64,000 nt of DNA from contig CALUWI010000006.1 in assembly GCA_944324465.1 (NCBI GenBank), positions 82,669-146,668 of the forward strand, in the 5' to 3' direction. Each line of letters starts with the position of its first letter. Position 1 is the stretch's first letter. Of the stretch, positions 8,769-17,933 are shown in pieces. The stretch is from an uncultured Mucispirillum sp. Lineage in GTDB: Bacteria > Chrysiogenota > Deferribacteres > Deferribacterales > Mucispirillaceae. Under the pieces are notes generated by a model. It was given only the letters and a program-made list of their open reading frames with translations, made no database searches and was not told the origin of the DNA. Made by a program: the position numbers and the translations under genes.

Positions 8769-8793
8769 ATACTGAGCCTGTAAGGCGAAGTAT
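8769..8793. repeat. ATACT-GA-GCC / GGC-GA-AGTAT hairpin motif
   Basis: ATACT, GA, GCC, a five-base TGTAA loop, GGC, GA and AGTAT follow one another, giving two stem blocks separated by a tandem GA/GA internal loop that could form sheared pairs. It stands out from the surrounding AT-rich DNA. Its look is that of a short dispersed bacterial repeat, but no second copy was found by eye in this window. Confidence 0.4.
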
Positions 8794-8937
8794 CTGGAAT
8801 GTAAGTGGGTGTGGCTAATTAATTAAAATTAAAAGTATAAATGTCTATAATTAACTATAAATTTTTAATTTTATTTATTTCACATATATATCACACAAAA
8901 TAAGCTATAGTGTCAAGAAAAAAATATCATATTTTGC

Positions 8938-8966
8938 TTTACATAATAGATAAAATAAGATATGCT
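8938..8966 (+). promoter_or_regulatory. Possible promoter of the 320-residue barrel gene
   Basis: TTTACA at 8938-8943 and TATGCT at 8961-8966 are 17 bases apart. The start codon lies about 50 bases downstream. The -10 match is moderate. Confidence 0.35.
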
Positions 8967-9016
8967 TTTTAATGTTTTTTATAGTAAAAAAATATTTTTT
9001 ATGAGGTTTTTATAGT

Positions 9017-9979
9017 ATGAAAAAAATCACAGTTTTACTTACTGCATTAGCATGTGCTTTTTCATTTGCTAATGTATCATTTGCTCAAGAGCAGAAAGCT
9101 GAATCAGATACGGCTGTTACAGCAAAAAAACGCCCTGCTCCAATTCCAAGGGCTCATATTGTGGAAGATTATCTTCCAATATTAGGTAAACAGGCTCGTG
9201 CAAACGGGGTAAGACCACCAAAACCATTCTTTATTTCTGCAATCTACTATCACATGGAAATACCTCAAACAATTACAAATGCTAGGGGCTGGGGTTTCCA
9301 CGATGCATTTATGACAGAAGACCAGGCAATTGGTGTAAGAATGGAAAATGCAAAAATAGTAACAAACTCTGGCGGTTTTAGAGCTGGTGTGAATATTCTG
9401 CCATTTATGTCTATCTTTGGTGTATATATGCACACAGAAGGTTATTCTCAGTTTACTGCGGTTGCAGATGGTAATGCTGCAATGCCTAATGGATATATGC
9501 TTAATCAAAAAATAGATTTTAAAGCTGATACTGGTGCTGTTGGTGTAGGTTTCCAATATGGTATGCGAATAGGCAGGGTAGTGCCGTTTGCAGTTCTTAA
9601 TGCAAACTATGCATGGACTACTACTAATATGACAGACCAAATAATTGAAACAATAATAGCAGGTGCAAGAGTTGGTTTAAGAGTGCCACTGCCTAAAAAT
9701 ATGGGAATAAGTGCCCATATAGGCACACAATACCAATACCTGCCAATGGGAAATGAGAGAAGTGGTCAATATACTGTTGAATTGCCTGCTGGTACAATTA
9801 TTGGTCAAAATGACCCTATCAGTATTACATCAAAATATAGAGCAAATGCACAAAATGCTTCCCCTTGGGCTATGAATGCTGGAATTGCTTTTTCTGCTAC
9901 AGAGCATTTTATGATGCTTTTAGAGTTTGGTTTTTTAAGCAGATTTACTACAATGGTAGCTGTGCAGGCTAACTTTTAA
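9017..9979 (+). CDS. Outer-membrane beta-barrel protein, unknown role
   Basis: Exported protein of 320 residues. The signal peptide covers about residues 1-23 and ends SFAQ. A basic and proline-rich segment (AKKRPAPIPRAH, ANGVRPPKPF) precedes strands such as FISAIYYHMEI, GFRAGVNILPFMSIFGVYMHT, GAVGVGFQYGMRIGRV and FMMLLEFGFLSRF. The chain ends VQANF, with the C-terminal phenylalanine of barrels. The ribosome-binding site is GAGG about nine bases upstream. It is followed after 21 bases by a lipoprotein gene, a barrel plus lipoprotein arrangement seen repeatedly in this window. Substrate and partners are unknown. Confidence 0.78.
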   Translation: MKKITVLLTALACAFSFANVSFAQEQKAESDTAVTAKKRPAPIPRAHIVEDYLPILGKQARANGVRPPKPFFISAIYYHMEIPQTITNARGWGFHDAFMTEDQAIGVRMENAKIVTNSGGFRAGVNILPFMSIFGVYMHTEGYSQFTAVADGNAAMPNGYMLNQKIDFKADTGAVGVGFQYGMRIGRVVPFAVLNANYAWTTTNMTDQIIETIIAGARVGLRVPLPKNMGISAHIGTQYQYLPMGNERSGQYTVELPAGTIIGQNDPISITSKYRANAQNASPWAMNAGIAFSATEHFMMLLEFGFLSRFTTMVAVQANF

Positions 9980-10000
9980 TTTAATAAGGAGTTATATATT

Positions 10001-11068
10001 ATGAAAAAAATATTATTAAAATATTTACTTTTAACTATAACTGCAGCATTTATGCTTACTGGTTGTTTAGAAGAAAATGAAGTAATGGGACCAATTCCTT
10101 ATAAATCAGATACTAGAACAGATATTGATGTTAATAATCCATCTACATTTAATGGTAACTATAAACCATTAGACTATATTGTAGACCCTGAAAAAACAAA
10201 TGTTTTAGATATTTTATATCTTCAAGGCTCTATAAATTTATTTTATAATGGTTCATCTAAAAAATTAACTTATAATTATGGCTTAAAATATACTGGTTAT
10301 AATACAGAAGGTGATTATGCAAAACAAATAGAATTAATAGATTTTCCAGAATATACAGTTGATGCAGATAAAAAAACAGTTAGATTTAAAGAACCTTTAA
10401 TAATAAACTATAATAATGAAACATATACTATTAATTCTATTCAAAAAGTAGATGATAATTTAAAAACAATAACAGATACAGCATCTCTTAGTGATATAAA
10501 TACTCAATACACTTTATGTGACCCTAGAGAAGTTGGTTCATCTAACCCAAAAAGCTGTACAAGTGTTAACGGAGCAATGAAATATATTGGATATTATAGA
10601 ATAGAAAGTATTACTTGTAATAATGTTATATATACAGGTGGAAAAAATTTTGCTGGCGAAATGGTTACTAACCCAAGTTTATTAGGTTTAGATGTAACAA
10701 TACCAATAACTGTTAAAATTCAAGTTGCAGAAAGCAGTCCATTAAAACAATGTTTTCTGAAAACAAGTGAACTTAATGCATATAACTTATACTACACAGA
10801 TGACACATATATGCTTACAGGAAGTGACTATCAAGGTGGATTGAGTAGTGCTTTTACTAAAGTAGGTTTAATCGGTTTAAATGTTGATGATAATTTTGAA
10901 AGAACAAGCCAAATAGAATATAAGCCTAAAGATACAAGTTTTAATGATTTGACTTTTGGTGATGCTGGCAATAAAGTAACAATGCGATTAAAATTTATTG
11001 AACAAGGCACATTAAATGCAAGTCCTGTAAAAGAAATTGAAAACATACCTTATACAGTAAATCCATAA
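10001..11068 (+). CDS. Lipoprotein, unknown function
   Basis: Exported lipoprotein of 355 residues with the lipobox M-L-T-G-C near residue 22. The mature start is followed by DVNNPSTFNGNYK, which echoes the LTKPETLNGNY segment of the lipoprotein at 11.6-12.3 kb, so it may be a distant relative of that group. The body is Asn-, Thr- and Tyr-rich with many short beta strands, and two cysteines occur in a CDPREVG...SC stretch. It has an AAGGAG site and lies 21 bases after the barrel gene, so the two are probably one transcript that ends at the hairpin at 11080. No function is assigned. Confidence 0.72.
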   Translation: MKKILLKYLLLTITAAFMLTGCLEENEVMGPIPYKSDTRTDIDVNNPSTFNGNYKPLDYIVDPEKTNVLDILYLQGSINLFYNGSSKKLTYNYGLKYTGYNTEGDYAKQIELIDFPEYTVDADKKTVRFKEPLIINYNNETYTINSIQKVDDNLKTITDTASLSDINTQYTLCDPREVGSSNPKSCTSVNGAMKYIGYYRIESITCNNVIYTGGKNFAGEMVTNPSLLGLDVTIPITVKIQVAESSPLKQCFLKTSELNAYNLYYTDDTYMLTGSDYQGGLSSAFTKVGLIGLNVDDNFERTSQIEYKPKDTSFNDLTFGDAGNKVTMRLKFIEQGTLNASPVKEIENIPYTVNP

Positions 11069-11079
11069 TAATATAAATA

Positions 11080-11102
11080 AAGGGTAGATTTTATCTACCC
11101 TT
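11080..11102 (+). terminator. Terminator after lipoprotein gene
   Basis: Ten-base stem AAGGGTAGAT with ATCTACCCTT around a three-base loop, twelve bases after the stop codon. The T tract is short, so efficiency is uncertain. Confidence 0.6.
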
Positions 11103-11551
11103 CAGACTGTCAAAAAATACATTTTTTTAACAATCTGCCTTTTCTATTTCTTTTATATCAAAAATATATAACCATATCAAACCCATATTTATATATATTA
11201 CTTTAATATAAAAGTAAATTTAATAATCATATCTTATGTATAATGTTTATAGCTTATACATCTTATATGAAATTAAAAATAATAATTATAATTTATATAA
11301 TAAATAATATATTATAAACACTTTCAGATAAAATATATAACTACAATATAGAATATCTATTATTATGAAGTAAAAATAATAGATGCTAAATAATAAAATA
11401 AACAAAGCTTTTATAGTTTATAATTTTTATATATACTATCCTGTAATCTAAATATAATATAAAAAGAAAAAAGAAATAAAGAGTATTTATAATTAAAAAT
11501 ATTATGGTCAAGAAAAGAATACAATAAATACAACAAGTATAATAAGATAAA
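11103..11551. other. Gene-free AT-rich spacer between convergent genes
   Basis: About 450 bases of very AT-rich DNA between two convergent lipoprotein genes. A 10-base inverted repeat (ATCTATTATT at 11355-11364 with its complement at 11375-11384) is the only structure seen. A short reading frame here has a low-complexity translation and no ribosome-binding site, so I do not call a gene. Confidence 0.55.
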
Positions 11552-11578
11552 AAAAGCGGTGGACTAACCACCGCTTTT
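11552..11578 (-). terminator. Terminator of the 11.6 kb lipoprotein gene (bidirectional)
   Basis: Eleven-base GC-rich stem AAAAGCGGTGG with CCACCGCTTTT around a five-base loop, 20 bases past the stop of the leftward gene. A and T runs on both sides make it usable from both strands. Confidence 0.8.
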
Positions 11579-11598
11579 ATATATGCAAACTTTATAAA

Positions 11599-12333
11599 TT
11601 AGTTAGCTGGTTCTGCTGGTGTAAATGGTTTTTGAATAGCATTTGCAAGAGCAGTAGTATCATCATTTACTTTTTTAAGAATGATAGTATTTTTTGTATC
11701 AACTATTGCCATGCCAAGAACAGATTTACCAACTAATGTCATATCAATTTTTATAGAGCCATCTGCTAATTGAGATACTGTATATGGGCTTTCTGGAAAT
11801 TCTGTAGATGCAGCTGATGGTGCATTATTAACATCATCATAATTCCAACCTGTTACACCTGTACCGCTGAATGTTGTAAGGTCTTTAGTTGCATAATATT
11901 TAGTAAATTGATATTTATCTACTGGAGATATTTCAACAATACCACCTTCCATTTGCATTCTTGATGCAATATTCATTTCATTATTAGCAACTGTTATTAC
12001 AACTTTTCCATCTAATAAAGTAGATTGAGATTCTGAATTACATAGATTTAAACCACCTTGGTTAATTACATCTGGATATAATTCTGCAGCTTTTACACAG
12101 TCATTAGATATGTATGCTGCTGAAAGAAACGTTTCCATTCCAGCTGGAACATTAGTTACTTGTGAACCAAAAAAAGTAACTTCATAGTTACCATTTAATG
12201 TTTCTGGTTTTGTTAAATCAACTGGAGTATTAGGTATTGGAGCTGGTGTATCATTTTTTTCTTCTTCTGCACAACCAGCAAGTGCAAAAATAGCAAAAAG
12301 ACTTGCTAAAATAAGTAATAAAGACTTTTTCAT
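11599..12333 (-). CDS. Lipoprotein, FFGS/YISNDC paralogue family, copy A
   Basis: Lipoprotein of 244 residues, lipobox L-A-G-C. I start at the ATG of MKKSLLL, which has GAGGT upstream; the longer frame adds 18 residues of no signal character. It shares a core with two other lipoproteins in the window: NGNY.VTFFGSQVTNV, YISNDC.KA.ELYPDVIN..G, one more Cys soon after, RMQMEGG, DKYQ.T and DTKNTIILKK near the end. Two cysteines outside the lipobox are conserved in all three. The core looks beta-rich. No known domain is recognised. It is likely anchored to the inner leaflet of the outer membrane or the periplasmic face of the inner membrane. Confidence 0.72.
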   Translation of the reverse strand: MKKSLLLILASLFAIFALAGCAEEEKNDTPAPIPNTPVDLTKPETLNGNYEVTFFGSQVTNVPAGMETFLSAAYISNDCVKAAELYPDVINQGGLNLCNSESQSTLLDGKVVITVANNEMNIASRMQMEGGIVEISPVDKYQFTKYYATKDLTTFSGTGVTGWNYDDVNNAPSAASTEFPESPYTVSQLADGSIKIDMTLVGKSVLGMAIVDTKNTIILKKVNDDTTALANAIQKPFTPAEPAN

Positions 12334-12458
12334 AACTTTTACCTCGTTATTTATTTTTTTTAAAAAGCTGCCACTATTATAATACATTATTTTATAGTGT
12401 CAACAATAAAAAAAGATAAATTTAATATTTTTTATAAAATAATTTATTAACAATTTTA

Positions 12459-13178
12459 TTAAAAAGGATAATCATTATTATTAATAAGCTCAATAGTATT
12501 ATTATCTAATTTTTCTAAAATATATGTATTTTTAGTATCAACATTTATATTATTAAATATGGTATCTAGCTTAATATCTTTTCTATAATAAAATATATCT
12601 ATTTGTATAGTCTTGTCATTCAGTTTTGTAATAACATAATTATTATCTGAATGCTCATAAGCTGTATCTGATATATTGTTATTATAATAATAATATTCTT
12701 TTATTTCATTACCATTTAAGCTGTTAGATGGAGCAGATGTAATATATTGATATTTATAAGTTAAATATTTATCTGTTATGTTACCTTCTGCCTGAAGCTT
12801 TGCTTTAAAAGATATTTGGTTATCAAAAATATAGATTACTGCTTTATTTGTCAACAAATTCAGTTGTGTCACTTCATCACACTTATTTTTTCCATTTTTA
12901 TTAATAACATCCGGAAAAAGTTCTTGAGCTTTTTGGCAGTTATTAGAAATATAATAATTATTATATGTTTCAAATAAATCTGTATTAATTGCATTATTTA
13001 GATTTGTTAATTCTGAACCAAAAAATATAATATTATATGTGCCTGCCAGATTTTTAAATTCTTCTGGAATATTATCAACTGGCAGACTATCTGTGTTTAG
13101 TGATGATTTTTCTTCTGCACAGCCTGTAAATAAAGATAAAATTACTGCAATACTAAGCAATAAAAATATTTTTTTCAT
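12459..13178 (-). CDS. Lipoprotein, FFGS/YISNDC paralogue family, copy B
   Basis: Lipoprotein of 239 residues with lipobox F-T-G-C and an AGGAGA ribosome-binding site. It is the most diverged member of the family: the core keeps GTYNIIFFGSELTN, YISNNCQKAQELFPDVIN and NKC, plus VDTKNTYILEK near the C-terminus, but the middle region is replaced by an Asn/Tyr-rich stretch (KEYYYYNNN). It lies between copy A (125 bases downstream) and a small barrel gene (61 bases upstream), all on the same strand. Function unknown. Confidence 0.7.
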   Translation of the reverse strand: MKKIFLLLSIAVILSLFTGCAEEKSSLNTDSLPVDNIPEEFKNLAGTYNIIFFGSELTNLNNAINTDLFETYNNYYISNNCQKAQELFPDVINKNGKNKCDEVTQLNLLTNKAVIYIFDNQISFKAKLQAEGNITDKYLTYKYQYITSAPSNSLNGNEIKEYYYYNNNISDTAYEHSDNNYVITKLNDKTIQIDIFYYRKDIKLDTIFNNINVDTKNTYILEKLDNNTIELINNNDYPF

Positions 13179-13239
13179 TAGTTTCTCCTATCATAAGATT
13201 TTTTCTATAATATGTTTTATACTATGCCGTTAAAAACAT

Positions 13240-13797
13240 TTACCAGCTGAAACCTACTTCTGCTATAGCATTAAACTGAGACATATTTCTTGATGCTGGC
13301 AAGTCGTTTTTATGATAAACATATTCTATACCTATACCAAGCATTAAGAAATCAATAATTTTTACACGAAGTCCGCCTTTTGCTGCTACACCTATATCAA
13401 AACCTGCTTTATCTTCATAATTTTTATTATCATAGTCCACACCAGATACAGATAAAACTGGTGCAATACCAACATAAGGTATTAATGCATTATGCTTATT
13501 GCCTAATGTAGATTGAATTAATACATAAGGTTTTAAATCAAGTGTCCATGAAATGTTTTTGCCGCCCCATTCAAGCCAGCTTGTATCTGCTGATAATTCC
13601 ATACCAACATATTTCCATAATAAGCCGCCTATAGTAAACTTTACAGGGCCAGTAGATGTCCAGCTGCCGTCTACACTTTGAGAATAACCATAACCAACTG
13701 TAAGCCAGCCGTATTTAGCTCCAGTATTCTGTGCAAAAACTTTCTCTGCTGATAAAAACAAAGAAAATAAAAATAATAAAACAATCAGCTTTTTCAT
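13240..13797 (-). CDS. Small outer-membrane beta-barrel, family member 1
   Basis: Barrel protein of 185 residues. The start at MKKLIVLL is supported by GGAGGAT upstream and a clean signal peptide ending VFAQ. It belongs to a family with two further members at 33-34 kb that share W..VGY.Y, GP..ITIGG.LW, a W-.-.D-.-KPY.LIQ stretch, PYVGIAP, AKGGLRV, GIGIEYVYHK and a C-terminal EVGF.W. About eight strands are expected, like small OmpA/OmpW-type barrels, ending in Trp. Its upstream position next to two FFGS-family lipoproteins is mirrored at the second locus. Confidence 0.75.
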   Translation of the reverse strand: MKKLIVLLFLFSLFLSAEKVFAQNTGAKYGWLTVGYGYSQSVDGSWTSTGPVKFTIGGLLWKYVGMELSADTSWLEWGGKNISWTLDLKPYVLIQSTLGNKHNALIPYVGIAPVLSVSGVDYDNKNYEDKAGFDIGVAAKGGLRVKIIDFLMLGIGIEYVYHKNDLPASRNMSQFNAIAEVGFSW

Positions 13798-14122
13798 AAT
13801 ATCCTCCATAAAAACAAAATATATGCTGATAAAGTAAACAATTAGCATATTAATAAATATCTTTCAATATTTTATATACTTAAATAGTGAATAATATTTC
13901 AAAAATTGTGGTGTTTTATGCAAACTGTATTTTACTGAAAAATAAAATATGTACTTATATAAATATACCATAACATATAAAATATAAATAAGCACAGTAT
14001 TCTAATATTATACTGAATAAACTTTCTACAAACTTAAAATATTTTTAATACTTAAATTCTGATAGATTCTTTGCTGTGCTTAGAATAAAAAGTTGAAAAT
14101 AGATATATAAATTAATAAAAAA
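13798..14122. other. Gene-free spacer
   Basis: About 325 bases of AT-rich DNA between the barrel gene promoter side and the liv operon terminator. I see no coding frame, tRNA or strong repeat in it. It should contain the promoter for the leftward barrel-lipoprotein genes. Confidence 0.5.
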
Positions 14123-14150
14123 GCCAGAAAAGCATTAAAACTTTTCTGGC
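14123..14150 (-). terminator. Terminator of the liv operon
   Basis: Perfect ten-base stem GCCAGAAAAG with CTTTTCTGGC and an eight-base loop. On the minus strand it is followed by a run of six Ts. It lies 35 bases beyond the livF stop. Confidence 0.85.
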
Positions 14151-14185
14151 AGTTAAATAATTATGATTATAATATAAATCAGGTG

Positions 14186-14890
14186 TTAAAAGCCTAAATA
14201 TGCAGCTTTTACACTTTCATTATCCATTAAATTACTTGCTTTATCTTCCATAACAATATTACCTGTTTCCATTACATAGCCTCTGTGAGCAATAGAAAGA
14301 GCAAGAGTTGCATTCTGCTCTACAAGTAATACTGTTGTGCCCTGTTCATTAATCTTTTTTATAATATCAAAAATATCATGAACAAATATAGGTGCTAAAC
14401 CTAAAGACGGCTCATCCATTAATAATAATTTTGGTTTACTCATTAATGCCCTTGCAATTGCAAGCATCTGCTGTTCACCGCCAGATAATGTGCCTCCAAG
14501 CTGATTAAAACGCTCTGCAAGACGAGGAAAATATGATGTAACTTTTTCTATATCTTCTTTTATGCCCTGCTTATCTTTCCTTAAAAAAGCACCTAATTTA
14601 AGGTTTTCCATAACAGTTAAGTTTGGAAATATTTCCCTGCCTTCTGGTACTTGAATAAGTCCGCTTTCTACAATTTTATCTGTAGGCATATGAGTAATAT
14701 CTACCCCATTAAATTCAATAGTTCCAGCAATAGAGCGAACTAAGCCTGATATTGTATTTAAAGTTGTGCTTTTTCCTGCACCATTTGCACCGATAATAGT
14801 TACAATTTCGCCTTCATTTACAACTAAATCTATACCTTTAAGTGCATAGATACTGCCATATTTAGTCTGGATAGAATTCAGTTTTAACAT
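14186..14890 (-). CDS. livF: Branched-chain amino acid ABC transporter ATPase LivF
   Basis: ATP-binding subunit of 234 residues. Walker A is GANGAGKST (residues 34-42), the signature LSGGEQQ lies near 138 and Walker B is LLLMDEPSLGLAP. The family-specific QVPEGREIFPNLTVMENL segment marks LivF rather than LivG. It would pair with LivG and the LivH/LivM permeases to import branched-chain or related amino acids at the inner membrane. It is the last gene of a four-gene operon, one base after livG, and is followed by a strong terminator. Confidence 0.93.
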   Translation of the reverse strand: MLKLNSIQTKYGSIYALKGIDLVVNEGEIVTIIGANGAGKSTTLNTISGLVRSIAGTIEFNGVDITHMPTDKIVESGLIQVPEGREIFPNLTVMENLKLGAFLRKDKQGIKEDIEKVTSYFPRLAERFNQLGGTLSGGEQQMLAIARALMSKPKLLLMDEPSLGLAPIFVHDIFDIIKKINEQGTTVLLVEQNATLALSIAHRGYVMETGNIVMEDKASNLMDNESVKAAYLGF

Positions 14891-14891
14891 A

Positions 14892-15665
14892 TTATTCCCC
14901 CTTTCCTAAATATGCTTTAATAACTGCAGGGTTATTCCTGATTTCTTCAGGTGTACCCTCTGCAATCTTCTGACCATAATCAAGCACAACAATTCTATCT
15001 GAAATACCCATAACAAGCTTCATATCATGCTCAATTAAAAAGATTGCTTTATTTAAATTATTTTTAATATTTCTAATAATATCCATAAGTCCTGCTGTTT
15101 CTGACGGGTTTAAGCCAGCTGCAGGTTCATCTAATAAAAGTAAATCTGCACCAGTTGCAAGAGCACGGCATATTTCAAGCTCTCTTTGTTTACCGTATGA
15201 TAAATTTTCTGCCCTTTGGTCTTTATATTCTGCTAAATTTGCATACTCTAAATATTTAAGAGCCTGCTCTCTTACACTTTCCATTTCTTTTTTACCAGGC
15301 CCGAATGGAAGTAAAGATGCAAAAAAGTTTATTTTTCTTCTATGGTCCATAGCAAGAATAATATTTTCAAGCACTGTTAACTGTTTAAAAAGCCTGATAT
15401 TTTGGAATGTTCTTGCAATACCCAGATTAGTAATCTGATGTGGTTTATATTTTTTTAAATTTTTGCTTTTATATAATATAGCACCACTTGTGGCAGTATA
15501 TACACCAGTAATTAAGTTAAATGTAGATGTTTTACCTGCTCCGTTTGGACCTATAAGGCTTAAAATTTCATTATCTTTCATTTTAAAGTTAACATCACTT
15601 ACAGCCTTTAAGCCGCCAAATGTTAAGGATACATTTTGTAATTCTAATATAGTATTATCTGACAT
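14892..15665 (-). CDS. livG: Branched-chain amino acid ABC transporter ATPase LivG
   Basis: ATP-binding subunit of 257 residues. It has Walker [10 protein letters not shown], the LivG-type segment [21 protein letters not shown], signature [11 protein letters not shown] and Walker [14 protein letters not shown], followed by the H-loop LIEHDM. The C-terminal [18 protein letters not shown] is typical for LivG. One base separates it from livF and 15 bases from livM, so the genes are expressed together. Confidence 0.93.
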   Translation of the reverse strand: MSDNTILELQNVSLTFGGLKAVSDVNFKMKDNEILSLIGPNGAGKTSTFNLITGVYTATSGAILYKSKNLKKYKPHQITNLGIARTFQNIRLFKQLTVLENIILAMDHRRKINFFASLLPFGPGKKEMESVREQALKYLEYANLAEYKDQRAENLSYGKQRELEICRALATGADLLLLDEPAAGLNPSETAGLMDIIRNIKNNLNKAIFLIEHDMKLVMGISDRIVVLDYGQKIAEGTPEEIRNNPAVIKAYLGKGE

Positions 15666-15680
15666 AACTAATCACCAAAC

Positions 15681-16517
15681 CTACACATTTACTCTGATAC
15701 TGCCAAAAAGGCCTCTTGGACGGAATACCATCATAAATATTAAAACAATACCATACATTATCATTCTATATTCCTGAGCAAATCTTAATAATTCTGGGAT
15801 AGCAGTTAAAACTGTTGTACCTGCAATAACACCAACAATACTGCCCATACCACCTAATACAAGCATACAAAGCATTTCAATAGAACGCATAAAGCCAAAG
15901 TCCCCCGGGCTTATAACTGTCATATAGCTTGCATATAAAGCACCACCAAGCCCTGCGAATGCTGAACCTATTGCAAATGATAATATTTTATGGCGTGCAA
16001 TATCTATACCCATCATTTGAGATGCAACTTCATCTTCTCTGATACTTCTAAGAGCAAGTCCAAATTTAGAGCGTTCTAATGCTACCATAAATAATGTAGC
16101 AAGCACTACTAAAGAAAGCACTAATATAAGTGTAGTATTTCCAGGAATACCGCCTAAACTTGTAGAAAGAAGTTTTTCAGAGCCGTGAATAGTTACTTTT
16201 AAGTTTAATATTACAACACGAACAATTTCACAAAAACCAAGTGTAGCAATAGCAAGATAATCACCGCGAAGCCTAAGTATTGGTATACCAAATAAACCGC
16301 CGATTAAACCTGCCATTAATGTAGCCAAAACTAATGCCACACCAAAAGGAACACCAAGCATTAACATTAAAAGAGCTGATGTATATGCACCAATACTGAA
16401 AAATGCCGAATGCCCTAAGGAAAGCTGGCCAGTAACACCAGTAATTAAATTAAGTCCTAAAACTGTAATTATATTAATACCAGAAAATATTAATATATTA
16501 ACAATATCTATACTCAT
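15681..16517 (-). CDS. livM: Branched-chain amino acid ABC transporter permease LivM
   Basis: Inner-membrane permease of 278 residues with about eight helices. Diagnostic segments are [37 protein letters not shown], the cytoplasmic coupling loop [18 protein letters not shown], and [13 protein letters not shown]. It is shorter than E. coli LivM because it lacks the N-terminal extra helices, as is common. It follows livH by one base. It should heterodimerise with LivH to form the import channel. Confidence 0.92.
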   Translation of the reverse strand: MSIDIVNILIFSGINIITVLGLNLITGVTGQLSLGHSAFFSIGAYTSALLMLMLGVPFGVALVLATLMAGLIGGLFGIPILRLRGDYLAIATLGFCEIVRVVILNLKVTIHGSEKLLSTSLGGIPGNTTLILVLSLVVLATLFMVALERSKFGLALRSIREDEVASQMMGIDIARHKILSFAIGSAFAGLGGALYASYMTVISPGDFGFMRSIEMLCMLVLGGMGSIVGVIAGTTVLTAIPELLRFAQEYRMIMYGIVLIFMMVFRPRGLFGSIRVNV

Positions 16518-16518
16518 A

Positions 16519-17811
16519 TTACACCTTCTCTTTCATTGTTTTGCCAAATATACCTGTTGGCTTGATTATAAGAATAAGTATTAATATACCAAAAGCTATT
16601 GCATCTTTATAAGATGATGATAAAAATGCAATACCAACAACTTCAGCAATACCTAAAACAATGCCGCCAACAACAGCACCAGGAATACTGCCGATACCGC
16701 CTAAAACTGCAGCAACAAAGGCTTTTAAGCCATACATCATACCAATATTTGGGCTGACTGATTGATAATATGTACCAACAAGCACACCTGCAACACCTGC
16801 TAATGCTGAACCAATAACAAATGTCATAGCAATAACTTTATCTGGGTTTATACCCATAAGCCTTGCAGCATTTAAGTTATGAGATACTGCACGCATAGAA
16901 AGTCCAAATTTTGTTTTATGAATAATGTAAAATAATATACCCATTAAGATAAATGAAAATACAATAATAAATATCTGCAGAGAAGAAACACTGAAAGAGC
17001 CAATATTTATAGTGCCTGTAAAAAAGCCCATTCTATATGGCTGGTCACTTGTACCTCTTAAAAGCATTACCATATTTGAAAGTATCATAGACATACCGAT
17101 AGCACTGATTAAGGCATTAATACGAGAGTTGCCACCAGCATTAGTTGATTTTACACGGCTTACTACAAGCCAGTATATAAGCAGTACGAATGCAAATGAT
17201 ACAAATACCATTGTAGTCATATCAAAATACCATGCAAGGTATGCTAATATGATAAATGCAATAATATATAAAACTGAATATACAATAATTTTCTGATTAA
17301 TATTTTCTTTGCTTAAAGATTTAATATTGTTGCCAGCATATCTAATATAAGCAAATGATAAAATAGATAACATACCAAGAATTACAAGAAATAATAATGC
17401 AGTATCCATTTGAAATTCGCCTTTTCCAAAAACTGCTACAAATATAATAAAAGCAAGACCAATAGCTGAGCCTATAATAGTTTTAGGCGAACCTTCCCTT
17501 AATGGTCTATAAGCTACACGCTCAACAAAAAGCCCCAGCAGACCGCAGAAAATAATAGATGATATAATAGCTATTATCAGCTTATATTCTGATACAACGG
17601 CTCCAATTGAAGATGCAACAAGTGTACCTATAAATAAATCTGTAATTAAGGTGATAGCAAAAAAGCCTGCAAAAGCACCTATCATAAAAATATCACCATG
17701 GGCAAAGTTGATTAACTTGATGATACCATAAACCATAGTATAACCAAGAGCAATAAGTGCATAAATACCACCCACAGTTAAACCATTTAAAAGCTGCTGA
17801 ATTATTTCCAC
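16519..17811 (-). CDS. livH: Branched-chain amino acid ABC transporter permease LivH with a large membrane insertion
   Basis: Permease subunit of 430 residues, about 120-130 longer than usual LivH. The normal start (NGLTVGGIYALIALGYTMVYG, INFAHGDIFMIGAF) and the normal second half (SAIGMSMILSN, coupling loop RAVSHNLNAARLMGI, GGIGSIPGAVVGG) are intact. Between FVERVAYRPLREGSP (about 95-109) and RINALISAIGMS (about 230) lies extra sequence with about four hydrophobic helices. It begins with SPKTIIGSAIGLAFI, which resembles the normal SP..x-LISAIG segment and hints at partial internal duplication. The start is GTG with GAGGAA upstream. It is the first gene of the operon; no substrate-binding protein gene is adjacent. 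Confidence 0.88.
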   Translation of the reverse strand: MEIIQQLLNGLTVGGIYALIALGYTMVYGIIKLINFAHGDIFMIGAFAGFFAITLITDLFIGTLVASSIGAVVSEYKLIIAIISSIIFCGLLGLFVERVAYRPLREGSPKTIIGSAIGLAFIIFVAVFGKGEFQMDTALLFLVILGMLSILSFAYIRYAGNNIKSLSKENINQKIIVYSVLYIIAFIILAYLAWYFDMTTMVFVSFAFVLLIYWLVVSRVKSTNAGGNSRINALISAIGMSMILSNMVMLLRGTSDQPYRMGFFTGTINIGSFSVSSLQIFIIVFSFILMGILFYIIHKTKFGLSMRAVSHNLNAARLMGINPDKVIAMTFVIGSALAGVAGVLVGTYYQSVSPNIGMMYGLKAFVAAVLGGIGSIPGAVVGGIVLGIAEVVGIAFLSSSYKDAIAFGILILILIIKPTGIFGKTMKEKV

Positions 17812-17933
17812 AATCTTAATTCCTCATATTTCATATTATTTGGTATTTTTATTTTTACAAGTGGCTATTTTATCATAAAAAATAAAAAAAATACAGTGAT
17901 TTTTTAACATTTTTTTATTAAAAGTAAAAAAAA

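Larger units (their letters stand above)
8718..9016. other. Intergenic region with a short hairpin motif and a promoter
   Basis: About 300 bases without a gene. It holds an imperfect hairpin with tandem GA mismatches (8769-8793), a run of AT-rich sequence, and a promoter-like pair near 8938-8966 for the next gene. No RNA gene or coding signal is seen in the remainder. Confidence 0.6.

Noticed and set aside
9182..9640. Minus-strand 152-codon frame opposite the barrel gene
   Set aside because: Antisense shadow of a clear exported barrel gene; the translation is rich in His, Cys and Ser without any domain.
11386..11571. Minus-strand 61-codon frame rich in Ile, Leu, Tyr and Phe
   Set aside because: Low-complexity AT-rich translation that runs into the terminator stem of the neighbouring gene; no ribosome-binding site.
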